Shown piece by piece: positions 56,286-64,000 of a stretch of 64,000 nt of DNA (its first letter is position 1; every line of letters starts with the position of its first letter). Both the position numbers and the translations under genes were made by a program. Origin of the DNA: Curtobacterium sp. MCSS17_008 (lineage in GTDB: Bacteria > Actinomycetota > Actinomycetes > Actinomycetales > Microbacteriaceae); NCBI RefSeq assembly GCF_003234185.1, contig NZ_QKSM01000002.1, forward strand, positions 62,001-126,000. The letters run 5' to 3'. Below the pieces are notes generated by a model. That model was given only the letters and a program-made list of their open reading frames with translations. It did no database searches and was not told the origin of the DNA.

Positions 56286-57770
56286 TCAGCGCTCGGCGGG
56301 CTCGGCCGTCACGACCAGGGTCTGCACGCGACCAGCGGCGAGCGGGGCGAGCCGGATCTCGACCCGGAGACGTCCCGCGCTGCCGGGCAGCCACCACCAG
56401 AGCTGCGACGGCACACCGGAGTGCTCCTCCACCGGTTCGGCACCGAGGTCCGCCCCGACGGCGTGCACGGCCTGGAGCAGTGCGCGCCGACGCGAGGACC
56501 AGGGCCGGTCGAGCGGCACGTTCGGGGTGCAGACCGCCGCTCCGAGGTCGGCAGCCTCGCGGTCGTCCACCTCGTCGGACGCCCACGCCCGGAGGAGCGC
56601 CGACACCGACGTCCGGGCAGCCCGGGTCGCGTCGAGCGTGCGCTGGACGCCGATCGCCGGCTGCGACCCGGCACCGGTCGCCGTCGAACCCGCCGGGCGT
56701 TCGGCCAGCGCCTCGGCGAGCAGGGCGTCGAAGGCCCGGTCGGCCGCGACGGAGACCTTCGCCTGGGTCGCGTTCTCGAACGCCACCACCCCGAGCCCGA
56801 GCTCGGTCGACCACCGCATGTGTGCGGAGAAGCCGGGGTACCCGCCGGAGTGCGAGACGATCTCACCGGATCGGGCGTCCTGCTCGACGAAGAGTCCGAA
56901 GCCGTAGGCGGTCGCCCGGGCCGACCCGGGGACGACCGACGGCGGCACGACCCGCATCGCCTGCTGCATCGTCCTGCGGTCGGCGGGGGAGAGCGGTCCG
57001 GCTTCCGGCACGGCGGACGAGGCGGACGCCAGGTGCCGGGCCCACCGCGACAGGTCGCGCACGGTCGAGAACAGGCCGCCGATCGCCGAGAAGGCGCCGG
57101 GCCCGGTCATCGGCTGCGGCGTCCAGACGCCGTCGTCGTCGCGCTGGCCGGTCACGACGTGACCGTGGGCCTCGGCGGCGCTGAACACGGTGTCCGTCAG
57201 CCCGAGCGGCCGGAGCACACGGTCCGTCGCAGCCTGGGGGAACGACGTCCCCGCTGCCCGGGCGACCGCGCGGCCGAGCAGTGCGTACCCCGTGTTCGAG
57301 TACGCGAAGCGCGTACCGGGTACCGAGTCGAAGAGCAGGCCCGCCCGGAGCACCGCGTCGAGGTCGTCGTCGCCCATCGACTCCTGTCGGTCCGCCCACG
57401 GATCGTCGGTCGGCAACCCACCCGACATCGTCAGGAGCATCCGCAGCGTCGGGACGGGTGCGTCCGACGAGGGCAGCTCCACCGCGGCGAAGGCAGGGAC
57501 GGCGTCGGTGATCGGCGCGTCGAGGTCCACGAGCCCGTCCGCGACGAGCGTGAGCAGCGTCGCCGCGGTCACGCTCTTCGTGCACGATGCGATCCGGTAG
57601 ACCGTGTCGGCATCCGGCGCACGCCCGTCGCCGCGGTCGCCGTGACCGCCGGAGGCGACGAGGCCCGTCCGGTCGAACACGCCCCACACGCTGCTCGGCG
57701 CGGTGCCCGAGGCGACCCGGTCACGGAAGACCGCGTCGATCCCGTCGAGGACAGCGGGCGACGGGGTCAT
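56286..57770 (-). CDS. Serine hydrolase, class C beta-lactamase family
   Basis: A 494-residue protein of the beta-lactamase/D-aminopeptidase family. The catalytic triad is visible: SCTKSVTAATLL (SxxK), YSNTGYALLGRAV (YxN) and SHSGGYPGFSAHM (HxG). The C-terminal approximately 120 residues after residue 370 are an extra domain rich in beta strands (LWWWLPGSAGRLRVEIRLAP). There is no clear signal peptide, so it may be cytosolic. The substrate is unknown. It overlaps the photolyase stop (ATGA), an unusual partner. Confidence 0.88.
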   Translation of the reverse strand: MTPSPAVLDGIDAVFRDRVASGTAPSSVWGVFDRTGLVASGGHGDRGDGRAPDADTVYRIASCTKSVTAATLLTLVADGLVDLDAPITDAVPAFAAVELPSSDAPVPTLRMLLTMSGGLPTDDPWADRQESMGDDDLDAVLRAGLLFDSVPGTRFAYSNTGYALLGRAVARAAGTSFPQAATDRVLRPLGLTDTVFSAAEAHGHVVTGQRDDDGVWTPQPMTGPGAFSAIGGLFSTVRDLSRWARHLASASSAVPEAGPLSPADRRTMQQAMRVVPPSVVPGSARATAYGFGLFVEQDARSGEIVSHSGGYPGFSAHMRWSTELGLGVVAFENATQAKVSVAADRAFDALLAEALAERPAGSTATGAGSQPAIGVQRTLDATRAARTSVSALLRAWASDEVDDREAADLGAAVCTPNVPLDRPWSSRRRALLQAVHAVGADLGAEPVEEHSGVPSQLWWWLPGSAGRLRVEIRLAPLAAGRVQTLVVTAEPAER

Positions 57771-59116
57771 GCGCGGCGCATCTGCTCGTAGGCGTCGAGC
57801 GCACGCTGCCGCGAGGCCCTGAGGTCGACCATCGGTTCGGGCCGGTCCTCGTCCGCCGGCACCCAGCGTCGCACGTACTCGCGGTGCGGGTCGAACCGCT
57901 CGAGCTGCCGATCGGGGTTGAAGACACGGAAGTACGGCGCGGCGTCGAAGCCCGACCCGGCGACCCACTGCCAGTTGCCGGCGTTGTTCGCGGGGTCGGC
58001 GTCCACCAGGGTGTCCCAGAACCACTGCTCCCCGATGCGCCAGTCGACGAGCAGGTTCTTGACGAGGAAGCTCGCCGCAGCCAGCCGCACGCGGTTGTGC
58101 ATCGCGCCCGAGTGCCAGAGTTCCCGCATGCCGGCGTCGACCAGGTCGTAGCCGGTCCGGCCCTGCCGCCACCGGTCGAGCTCGTCCTCGTCGACCTCGC
58201 GCCAGGGGAACGCGTCGAACTCGCGCCGCACGTTCACCGTCGCGATGTCATCGCAGTGGAAGTACTCGTTCCAGTTGAACTCACGCCAGGCGAGCTGCCG
58301 GAGGAACGCCGGGGCCTGCCGGCGCTGCGCGGGGTCGAGGTCGCCGTGCAGACGGTGCCAGACCTGGTACGGGCTGACCTCGCCCCAGCGCAGGTGCGGG
58401 GAGAGGTCGCTCGTCGCGCCCATCGCCGGCTCGTCCCGCTGGTCGTAGTCCTCGAGGGCGTCGTGCACGAACTGCTCGAGCTTGCGGTGTGCGCCGGCCT
58501 CGCCGGGGTCCCACGCGTCGCGGAGGCCGCCGGCCCAGTCCGGCTCCGTGGGCAGCAGCCCCCAGGCGTCGAGGTCGTCCGAGTCCACCTCCGCCGGACC
58601 GGGGAGGTCACGGGGCGTGGGCAGCGGGTGCCGCGGCTCGGGCATGGCCTGCGCTGCGCGCCAGAACGGGGTGAACACCTTGTACGGCTCGCCCTGTCCG
58701 GTGCGCACCGTCCACGGCTCCCAGAGCAGGTTGGCCGCGAAGCTGTGGGCGTCCTTGCCGTCATCGACGAGCGCGCTCTTGATGCCGGCGTCGAGGTCGC
58801 GCTCCACCCTGCCGTACCGGCGGTTCCAGTAGACGGCGTCGGCACCGGCCTGCGCGACGAGTTCGGGGACCACCCGGGCCGCACTGCCGCGGCGGAGCAC
58901 CAGTCGCGAGTCCCGGTCGCGGAGCTCCGCGTCGAGCGCGGCGAGGGAGTGGTGCAGCCACCACCGGCTGGCGGCGCCCACCGGGCGGATGCCGGGCGTC
59001 TCCTCGTCGAGCACGACGACGACCGTCACCGGCCCGCCGTGGTCGATCGCCGCCCGGAGCGCGGGGTTGTCCCCGAGGCGCAGGTCCTCGCGGAGCCAGA
59101 CGACGGCGCCGCTCAT
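57767..59116 (-). CDS. phrB: Deoxyribodipyrimidine photolyase
   Basis: A 449-residue class I CPD photolyase. The N-terminal antenna domain starts VVWLREDLRLGDNPALRAAI. The FAD domain has WREFNWNEYFHCDD, GYDLVDAGMRELWHSGAMHN, and DTLVDADPANNAGNWQWVAG, with the FDAAPYFRVFNP residues near the end. It uses blue light to reverse thymine dimers. It sits in a coupled operon MarR-phrB-serine hydrolase. Confidence 0.96.
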   Translation of the reverse strand: MSGAVVWLREDLRLGDNPALRAAIDHGGPVTVVVVLDEETPGIRPVGAASRWWLHHSLAALDAELRDRDSRLVLRRGSAARVVPELVAQAGADAVYWNRRYGRVERDLDAGIKSALVDDGKDAHSFAANLLWEPWTVRTGQGEPYKVFTPFWRAAQAMPEPRHPLPTPRDLPGPAEVDSDDLDAWGLLPTEPDWAGGLRDAWDPGEAGAHRKLEQFVHDALEDYDQRDEPAMGATSDLSPHLRWGEVSPYQVWHRLHGDLDPAQRRQAPAFLRQLAWREFNWNEYFHCDDIATVNVRREFDAFPWREVDEDELDRWRQGRTGYDLVDAGMRELWHSGAMHNRVRLAAASFLVKNLLVDWRIGEQWFWDTLVDADPANNAGNWQWVAGSGFDAAPYFRVFNPDRQLERFDPHREYVRRWVPADEDRPEPMVDLRASRQRALDAYEQMRRA

Positions 59117-59616
59117 GCCCGGACCCGGCCGGCGTCGCGGTCGCGCCGGTCGGACCCGCCGGCGGCGACGCGGAGCTTCGTGCAGAGCTCGGTGAGGGTG
59201 CGGAGCTCGTCGTCGTCGAGTCCGGCGCCGACCTGCTCCGCGATCGTCTGGGCGTGCTGCACGGCGACGGACCGGTACACGTCGAAGCCGCGCGCGGTGA
59301 GGGCGACGATGACCCCGCGTGCGTCGGTCGGGTCCGGCTGCTTCTCGACGATGCCGCGGGACGCCAGTCGGTCGACCAGTCGGCTCACGCTCGGTTGCGT
59401 CAGGAGCAGGTGGCCGGTCAGGTCGCGCATCCGGCAGCGGCGGCCGGGCTGCGTCGACAGGTTGAAGCACACGTCGTACTCGTTGAACGAGATCTCGCCA
59501 CCCGGGAAGTCGGCGTTGAGCGCCCGCATCACGGTCACCTGTGCCCGGAAGAGGGCTTCCCAGGCCGCGACGGCCGTCGCCTTGTCGCTGCGGCGTGCGT
59601 CGTCCACGGTCGCCAT
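59113..59616 (-). CDS. MarR family regulator heading the photolyase operon
   Basis: A 167-residue winged-helix regulator. The recognition helix is DLTGHLLLTQPSVSRLVDRL, with the wing at EKQPDPTDARGVIVALTARG. The N-terminal helices form the dimer. The ATG has a GGAGGG site. It overlaps phrB by 4 bp and heads the operon, so it probably autoregulates it. The upstream DNA was too short to show a clear operator. Confidence 0.92.
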   Translation of the reverse strand: MATVDDARRSDKATAVAAWEALFRAQVTVMRALNADFPGGEISFNEYDVCFNLSTQPGRRCRMRDLTGHLLLTQPSVSRLVDRLASRGIVEKQPDPTDARGVIVALTARGFDVYRSVAVQHAQTIAEQVGAGLDDDELRTLTELCTKLRVAAGGSDRRDRDAGRVRA

Positions 59617-59907
59617 CCCTCCGGTTGTACGGTCAACCCACACTACCGACGAGGGGCGACAGCGAGAGCAGCGCACGGGGGACAGCGTCGGACGCGGCGG
59701 GGAGGCTCGTCCCGACAGGACGGAGGCCGGTCGCCTTCTGGGCGACCGGCCTCCTCCCTTGCACCAAGAGTGTCCTGCAATCACATTCCGCAGACCGTGC
59801 CACAGCAAACACTGCCTGCGCGATCGACTGTATAACGGCACGGTAACGGCGCGCCAGCGTGTCCCGGATCCGTTCGCTGCGAGTTCACCGAACGGCTCCG
59901 GTGCGGA
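59617..59907. other. Intergenic region between winged-helix gene and MarR
   Basis: It holds the hairpin at 59722-59754 and an AT-richer patch around 59810-59850 (tgtataacggcacggtaacgg). I see no gene. The patch is unusual for this genome. Confidence 0.5.
59722..59754. terminator. Terminator downstream of the winged-helix gene
   Basis: Perfect 14-bp arms ggaggccggtcgcc (59722-59735) and complement (59741-59754), loop ttctg. On the plus strand it is followed by tccctt, but the only gene that ends here is the minus-strand regulator, 154 bp away. Confidence 0.65.
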
Positions 59908-60666
59908 TCAGAAGAGGTCGGGCGACGGCGTCGACGCGTAGCGCACCGCGACGTCCGCGTGCCGGTCGAACCGGTAGCCGACACCGCGCACCGTCCGGAC
60001 GATCTCCTCGAACGCGCCGAGCTTCGACCGCAGACGACGCACGTGCACGTCGATGGTGCGCTCGTTCGGGGTCTCGTCCTCGCCGTCGGACCACAGGCCG
60101 TCGATGATGGCGGCGCGGTCGACCGTCTGGCCCTCGCGGAGGACGAGGAACTGGAGGAGCTCGAACTCCTTGTACGTCAGGGGGGCGGCCTCGCCGTCGA
60201 GCGTCACGCGCTTCCGCGAGATGTCGATGACGACCCCGGTCTCCTCGGGCTCGGGCTTCTCCGCCTGCTTCCGCGCGGCCACGGCGGAGCGGTCCTGCAG
60301 CGCGAGGCGCACGACGTCGACGTCACGCCCACCGGAGCCCTCGGCGGCCACCGCGACCGCGGCGTAGGTCTCCGACGAGGGGACGAGCTGCGCGGTCAGG
60401 GCCTTGAGCTGCTCGACGACCGCCGCGAGCGTCGTGCCGGCCGCGGCGGCGGCGGCCTCGTCGATGCCGACGTAGAGCGCGAAGCCGCGTGCCTCGGTGC
60501 CCTCCGGCAGCGCACGGTTGCGCTGCGGGGCCACGACCGGGCTGGTCGGGATGCCGCTCGGGACCGGCGGGGCCACCGGCTGCCGGCGCGGGCGGATCGG
60601 GGTGACGGTGCCGAGGTCGGTCGAGGCCGGGACGACGGTGCGGGGCTGGGCGATGGTGAGCGACAT
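59908..60666 (-). CDS. Orphan winged-helix (OmpR/PhoB-type) DNA-binding protein
   Basis: A 252-residue protein. The C-terminal domain (about 150-235) is an OmpR-type winged helix: SRKRVTLDGEAAPLTYKEFE, LLQFLVLREGQTVDRAAIID, ERTIDVHVRRLRSKLGAFEE and TVRGVGYRFD. No receiver domain is present. The N-terminal part has a Pro-rich start, then a region (FALYVGIDEAAAAAAGTTLA, then EQLKALTAQLVP) that is not recognised. It is a transcription regulator whose signal input is unknown. It is preceded by a long 5' region with a micro-ORF. Confidence 0.85.
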   Translation of the reverse strand: MSLTIAQPRTVVPASTDLGTVTPIRPRRQPVAPPVPSGIPTSPVVAPQRNRALPEGTEARGFALYVGIDEAAAAAAGTTLAAVVEQLKALTAQLVPSSETYAAVAVAAEGSGGRDVDVVRLALQDRSAVAARKQAEKPEPEETGVVIDISRKRVTLDGEAAPLTYKEFELLQFLVLREGQTVDRAAIIDGLWSDGEDETPNERTIDVHVRRLRSKLGAFEEIVRTVRGVGYRFDRHADVAVRYASTPSPDLF

Positions 60667-60911
60667 GGCGGTCCTCCGGGCGGGTGGCTGCGGTGTGGTG
60701 CACCGCGGCGGTGTCGAATGCGTCGGTCCGGGTACGGCGGATCGCCGTGTCGCCCAGCGGTCCTGCGGTGGACCGGGGCCTCCCGGGAGGTACGGGTGCC
60801 GGTGACTCGTGGGCTCGCAGTGCCTGCGCGTCGTCGAGGTGGCGTCACCCGGGGATCACACGCGCGCGACCGGGGTGGTGTCGCGGGGGATCCGGCTGGA
60901 ACGGGTACCGA
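60667..60911 (-). promoter_or_regulatory. Long leader between the micro-ORF and the winged-helix gene
   Basis: 245 bp of untranslated leader if transcribed from the promoter at 61044. It contains the palindrome cctcccgggagg (60779-60790) and several short stems. It could hold an attenuator, but I see no known riboswitch. Confidence 0.35.
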
Positions 60912-61013
60912 TCAGGCACACATTCGACAACGCATGACCGCCGTCGTCGGCATCATCATGCCGACGGTCCCCAGGGCCTCGCAGAGGACTCGGGTGGACA
61001 CGGTTGCAGTCAT
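60912..61013 (-). CDS. Possible leaderless 33-residue leader peptide
   Basis: A short reading frame starting MTATVSTRVLCEALGTVGMM and ending PTTAVMRCRMCA. The ATG lies exactly where transcription should begin from the promoter at 61020-61049, so translation would be leaderless. The peptide has three Cys and six Met residues, with MRCRMCA at its end. It is followed by a 245-bp gap before the winged-helix gene, an arrangement typical of leader peptides. Coding is unproven. Confidence 0.45.
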   Translation of the reverse strand: MTATVSTRVLCEALGTVGMMMPTTAVMRCRMCA

Positions 61014-61019
61014 GGGACG

Positions 61020-61049
61020 AGTATCGGCGGTATACCAAGGCGCTGTCAA
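61020..61049 (-). promoter_or_regulatory. Strong sigma-70 type promoter on the minus strand
   Basis: TTGACA (61044-61049) and GATACT (61020-61025) with an 18-bp spacer, reading on the minus strand. The start codon of the micro-ORF is 7 bp after the -10 box, consistent with a leaderless transcript. Confidence 0.65.
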
Positions 61050-61172
61050 CCGTCCGCCCGGACGGTGACGGGAGTGGACAGCGCCCGGTGCGTCCTGCGC
61101 GAGACGCCCCCGCCCGCGCAGCCCCACCGGACGGCGGGAGCCACGCCGACGGGGGCGTCTGGGGACGGGGAG

Positions 61173-61808
61173 CTACTCGGCGAGGCCGTAGAGGCGGTCG
61201 CCGGCGTCGCCGAGGCCCGGGACGATGTAGCCGTTCTCGTCGAGCTTCTCGTCGAGCGCGCCGAGGACGATGCTCACGTTGCGGTCGCCGACGGCCTGCT
61301 CGACGGCGGCGAGGCCCTCGGGAGCGCCGAGGATGCACACGCAGGTGACCTCCTCGGCCCCGCGGTCGAACAGGAAGTCGATCGCCGCGGCGAGGGTGCC
61401 GCCGGTCGCGAGCATCGGGTCGAGCACGAAGCACTGGCGGCCGGACAGGTCGTCGGGCAGGCGCTCGGCGTAGGTCTGCGGTTCGAGCGTGGCCTCGTTG
61501 CGGGCCATGCCGAGGAAGCCGACCTCGGCCGTCGGGACGAGCTTGACCATGCCCTCGAGCATGCCCAGCCCGGCACGCAGGATCGGCACGACGAGCGGGC
61601 GGGGCCTGGCAATCGCGACGCCCGTGGTCCGCGCGACGGGCGTGTCGATCGGGGTGGCCGTCACGCGGACGTTCCGCGTCGCCTCGTACGCCAGGAGCGT
61701 GACGAGCTCCTCGGTCAGGGCGCGGAAGGTCGGGGAGGGTGTGGTCCGGTCGCGGAGCACCGAGAGCTTGTGGGTGATGAGCGGGTGGTCGGCGACGTGG
61801 ACTCGCAT
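61173..61808 (-). CDS. upp: Uracil phosphoribosyltransferase
   Basis: A 211-residue pyrimidine salvage enzyme forming UMP from uracil and PRPP. It has [40 protein letters not shown], the PRPP loop [20 protein letters not shown] and the uracil loop [18 protein letters not shown]. The start ATG is 39 bp from the divergently transcribed tadA. Length matches the family. Confidence 0.97.
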   Translation of the reverse strand: MRVHVADHPLITHKLSVLRDRTTPSPTFRALTEELVTLLAYEATRNVRVTATPIDTPVARTTGVAIARPRPLVVPILRAGLGMLEGMVKLVPTAEVGFLGMARNEATLEPQTYAERLPDDLSGRQCFVLDPMLATGGTLAAAIDFLFDRGAEEVTCVCILGAPEGLAAVEQAVGDRNVSIVLGALDEKLDENGYIVPGLGDAGDRLYGLAE

Positions 61809-61847
61809 GGGATCGAGCGTACCGTGCCGATGGGGCAGGATCGACGC

Positions 61848-62315
61848 GTGGAACACCCAGCCGCCCGCCCGTTCACCGCGGCGATGGACCTCGCCCTCGT
61901 CGAGGCCCGTGCCTGCCTCGCCACCGGCGACGTCCCGGTCGGGGCGGTCGTGCTCGACGCCGCCGGCACGGTGGTCGCGGCCGGTCGGAACGAGCGCGAG
62001 GCCCGGCAGGACCCCACGGCGCACGCCGAGGTGCTCGCACTGCGGGCCGCGGCCGCGGTGACGGGGGACTGGCACCTCGCCGAGCACACCCTGGTCGTCA
62101 CGCTCGAGCCGTGCCCGATGTGCGCCGGAGCAGCGCTCGCCGCACGCGTCCCGCGCATCGTGTTCGGCGCGTGGGACCCGAAGGCCGGGGCGAGCGGCAG
62201 CGTCTACGACATCGCCCGCGACCGACGGCTGCCGCACCGGTCCGAGGTCGTCGCCGGGGTGCGTGAGCAGGCCTGTGCGGACCTGCTCGACGCGTTCTTC
62301 CGCGAGCGGCGCTGA
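61848..62315 (+). CDS. tadA: tRNA-specific adenosine deaminase
   Basis: A 155-residue zinc deaminase that converts A34 to inosine in the tRNA-Arg(ACG) anticodon. Zinc and catalytic residues are in [16 protein letters not shown] (HAE) and [17 protein letters not shown] (PCxxC). The GTG at 61848 is preferred because GCAGGA lies 7 bp upstream; an ATG at 61830 would add six residues. It stands next to upp as in many actinobacteria. Confidence 0.94.
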   Translation: MEHPAARPFTAAMDLALVEARACLATGDVPVGAVVLDAAGTVVAAGRNEREARQDPTAHAEVLALRAAAAVTGDWHLAEHTLVVTLEPCPMCAGAALAARVPRIVFGAWDPKAGASGSVYDIARDRRLPHRSEVVAGVREQACADLLDAFFRERR

Positions 62316-62364
62316 CCGCTGCGGGTGGCCTCGCACCCTCCGGAGCGCCGCGGCCGACTCGTCC

Positions 62365-63321
62365 TCAGTCGGCGGCGCGGATGACGATCGCCTCGGTGGG
62401 CGGGCGGGGGCCGGTCCGGAGCACGTCCGGCTCGACGTAGATCACCCGGGCGATCGGCACGGCGTCGCGGATGCGCTGCTCGACGGTGTCGATGCCCGCC
62501 GCCACGTCGCCGAGCCGTCGGTCGCCGTCGACCGCCACCTTCATGCCGACCATGAGTTCGTCCGGCCCGAGGTACAGCGTCTTGAGGTGGACGATCGAGT
62601 CGACCTCGGGGCCGTCGAGGGCTGCCGCCGTGATCCGCTCGACGTCGGCGACGCTCGCCCCCTCGCCGACGAGCAGGCTCTTCGTCTCGATGCCGAGCAC
62701 CACGGCCACGGCGATGAGGAGCAGGGCGATGAGGATCGTGCCGATCGCGTCGAACACACCGTTGCCCGTCACGACGGTGAGGCCGACGCCGAGCAGTGCG
62801 AACACGAGGCCGGTGAGGGCAGCGGTGTCCTCGAGCATCACGACCGGCAGCTCGGGCGCCTTCGCCCGGCGGACGAACTGGACCCACGACTGCGAGCCCT
62901 TCTGCGGACGCGCCTCGCGCAGGGCGGTGCGGAGCGAGAACCCCTCGAGTCCGATCGCGATGACGAGCACGGCGACGGGGAGCCACCAGTTCGTGAGCGG
63001 GTGCGGGTCGGCGAGCTTCTCGATCCCCTCGTACAGCGAGAAGACACCGCCGATGGTGAACAGGATGATGGAGACGACGAAGGCGTACACGTAGCGTTCG
63101 CGTCCGTGGCCGAAGGGGTGCTCCTGGTCCGCGGCGCGTCGGGCGCGCCGACCCCCGAGCAGGAGCAGGAGCTGGTTCGCCGAGTCCGCGAGGGAGTGCA
63201 CGCCCTCGGCGAGCATCGCCGCCGAACCGCTGATCGCCGCCGCGACGAACTTGACGATCGCGATCCCGATGTTCGCGGCGAGTGCGGCGAAGATCGCCTT
63301 CGTGCCTCCCGAAGCGCTCAC
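62365..63321 (-). CDS. Cation diffusion facilitator (metal exporter)
   Basis: A 318-residue transporter of the CDF family that exports Zn, Co, Fe or Mn in exchange for protons. Residues about 10-215 hold about six helices; the metal site is marked by [18 protein letters not shown] (HxxxD) and by a second acidic or His pair in [17 protein letters not shown]. The cytoplasmic C-terminal domain (about 215-318) has the usual ferredoxin-like pattern ([20 protein letters not shown]). Start is ATG at 63321. It is divergent from proC. Confidence 0.92.
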   Translation of the reverse strand: MSASGGTKAIFAALAANIGIAIVKFVAAAISGSAAMLAEGVHSLADSANQLLLLLGGRRARRAADQEHPFGHGRERYVYAFVVSIILFTIGGVFSLYEGIEKLADPHPLTNWWLPVAVLVIAIGLEGFSLRTALREARPQKGSQSWVQFVRRAKAPELPVVMLEDTAALTGLVFALLGVGLTVVTGNGVFDAIGTILIALLLIAVAVVLGIETKSLLVGEGASVADVERITAAALDGPEVDSIVHLKTLYLGPDELMVGMKVAVDGDRRLGDVAAGIDTVEQRIRDAVPIARVIYVEPDVLRTGPRPPTEAIVIRAAD

Positions 63322-63400
63322 GGCTGTCCCTTCTCCCTGGCCTGCACCGACGCCCTGACCGGACCGATCCTAGGCGCGGGTGCTGGGTATGGTCGGGAGC

Positions 63401-64000
63401 ATGACGATCGAACTGCCCCGCACCGCGATGCTCGGCGTCGGCTCCATGTCCGGCAGCATCCTCGAGGGCCTGCTCGCCGCAGGCCTCGACCCGGCGACCG
63501 TGACGCTCACCACGAGGTCCGAGGCCTCGGCGGCGGCATGGCGCGCGCGCGGACTGGAGGCGACGGCCACGGACACCGATGCGGACGCGAACCGGAACGC
63601 CGTCCGCGGTGCCGGACTCGTCCTGCTCGGGGTGAAGCCGTACCTGGTCGGCGACGTCCTCGACGAGGTCGCGGCGTCGCTCCACCCCGGCACCGTGGTC
63701 GTGAGCGTCGCGGTCGGCACCACGCTCGCCGCGATGGAGGCGCGCGTGCCCGCCGGGATCCGCGTCGTCCGTGCGCTGCCGAACACCCCGATCGGGGTCG
63801 GGCACGGCGTCACCGGGATCAGCGCCGGGTCCACGGCGGACGACGACGCGGTCGCACTGGCGTCGAGCGTCTTCGCCGCGTCCGGGCAGGTCATCGAGGT
63901 GCCGGAGACGCAGCTGGACGCCCTGTCCGCCGTTTCGGGTTCCGGACCCGCCTACGTCTTCCTGCTCGTCGAGCAGTGGCAGCAGGCCGCCGAGGGGCTC
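63401..64000 (+). CDS. proC: Pyrroline-5-carboxylate reductase (truncated by window end)
   Basis: The first 200 residues of the last enzyme of proline biosynthesis. The NAD(P) loop is MLGVGSMSGSILEGLLAAGL, followed by VRGAGLVLLGVKPYLVGDVL, VRALPNTPIGVGHG and AVSGSGPAYVFLLVEQW, which begins the substrate-binding region. The frame remains open to base 64000. The ATG at 63401 follows a GGGAG site. It is divergent from the CDF gene, with 79 bp between. Confidence 0.96.
   Translation, partial: MTIELPRTAMLGVGSMSGSILEGLLAAGLDPATVTLTTRSEASAAAWRARGLEATATDTDADANRNAVRGAGLVLLGVKPYLVGDVLDEVAASLHPGTVVVSVAVGTTLAAMEARVPAGIRVVRALPNTPIGVGHGVTGISAGSTADDDAVALASSVFAASGQVIEVPETQLDALSAVSGSGPAYVFLLVEQWQQAAEGL

Noticed and set aside
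62316-62364. tRNA gene next to tadA
   Set aside because: A tRNA gene is often near tadA, but the 49-bp gap is too short and shows no tRNA-like pattern. No tRNA was seen anywhere in the window.

Overview
The window is about 64 kb of very GC-rich DNA with short intergenic gaps, many GTG starts and many 4-bp ATGA/GTGA gene overlaps. Together with the protein families (ECF sigma with Asp23-like partners, MSMEG_6728-type protein, DUF5997, LAYTG sorting signal, actinobacterial-style FMN riboswitch) this points to the chromosome of an actinobacterium, most likely Microbacteriaceae and possibly Curtobacterium-like. That placement is inference from gene content. I see no prophage, insertion sequence, CRISPR array, rRNA or tRNA. 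The content is mostly core metabolism, regulators and envelope genes.

Layout. 0-9.8 kb: end of cysK with cysE, an Excalibur-domain secreted protein, MmcQ-like and MOSC proteins, an ECF sigma factor with two Asp23-like proteins, a secreted lytic-transglycosylase-like protein, MarR and GntR regulators, a DoxX-DUF2071-DUF1810 operon and coaBC. 9.8-25.2 kb: NRDE protein, SDR, LLM monooxygenase, pyridoxamine-oxidase-like protein, PIG-V-like mannosyltransferase, two MFS exporters, an EEP-family protein, a metQ-metN-metI methionine importer, a 2'-5' RNA ligase-like protein, an FAD sugar-lactone oxidase and acylphosphatase. 25.2-31.1 kb: the NAD de novo cluster nrtR-nadA-nadB-nadC-nifS. 31.1-40.2 kb: small membrane proteins, a pyrimidine-dimer-glycosylase-like protein, FMN reductase, aroQ, a sodium:solute symporter with a small partner, VOC protein, Tag glycosylase, two GNATs, a LysR effector-domain protein opposite a DUF5997 gene, and an Lrp regulator.

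40.3-43.2 kb holds two large low-complexity secreted proteins. The second carries five chaplin-like repeats and a LAYTG cell-wall sorting signal. 43.5-45.5 kb is an FMN riboswitch followed by ribE-ribB-ribH. 45.6-48 kb has two TetR genes, a membrane protein and an unannotated 56-residue membrane protein. 48-51.2 kb holds a Gfo/Idh-aldo/keto reductase fusion with its own LacI-type regulator. 51.4-64 kb has an MFS exporter, flavin reductase, sodA, TetR, a PfkB kinase, a MarR-photolyase-serine hydrolase operon, an orphan winged-helix regulator behind a possible leaderless micro-ORF, upp, tadA, a CDF metal exporter and the start of proC.

The most unusual non-coding content is three families of intergenic repeats: (1) hairpins built on cggacgggaggc/gcctcccgtccg, also present inside coding linkers of nadB and others; (2) roughly 32-bp tandem units capped by an inverted unit, twice placed next to a family-1 hairpin; (3) 19-bp tandem units, again with an inverted copy. 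A shared GTGAAC-G-N-TCAC palindrome upstream of both the symporter and the LacI-linked fusion enzyme suggests a small regulon.
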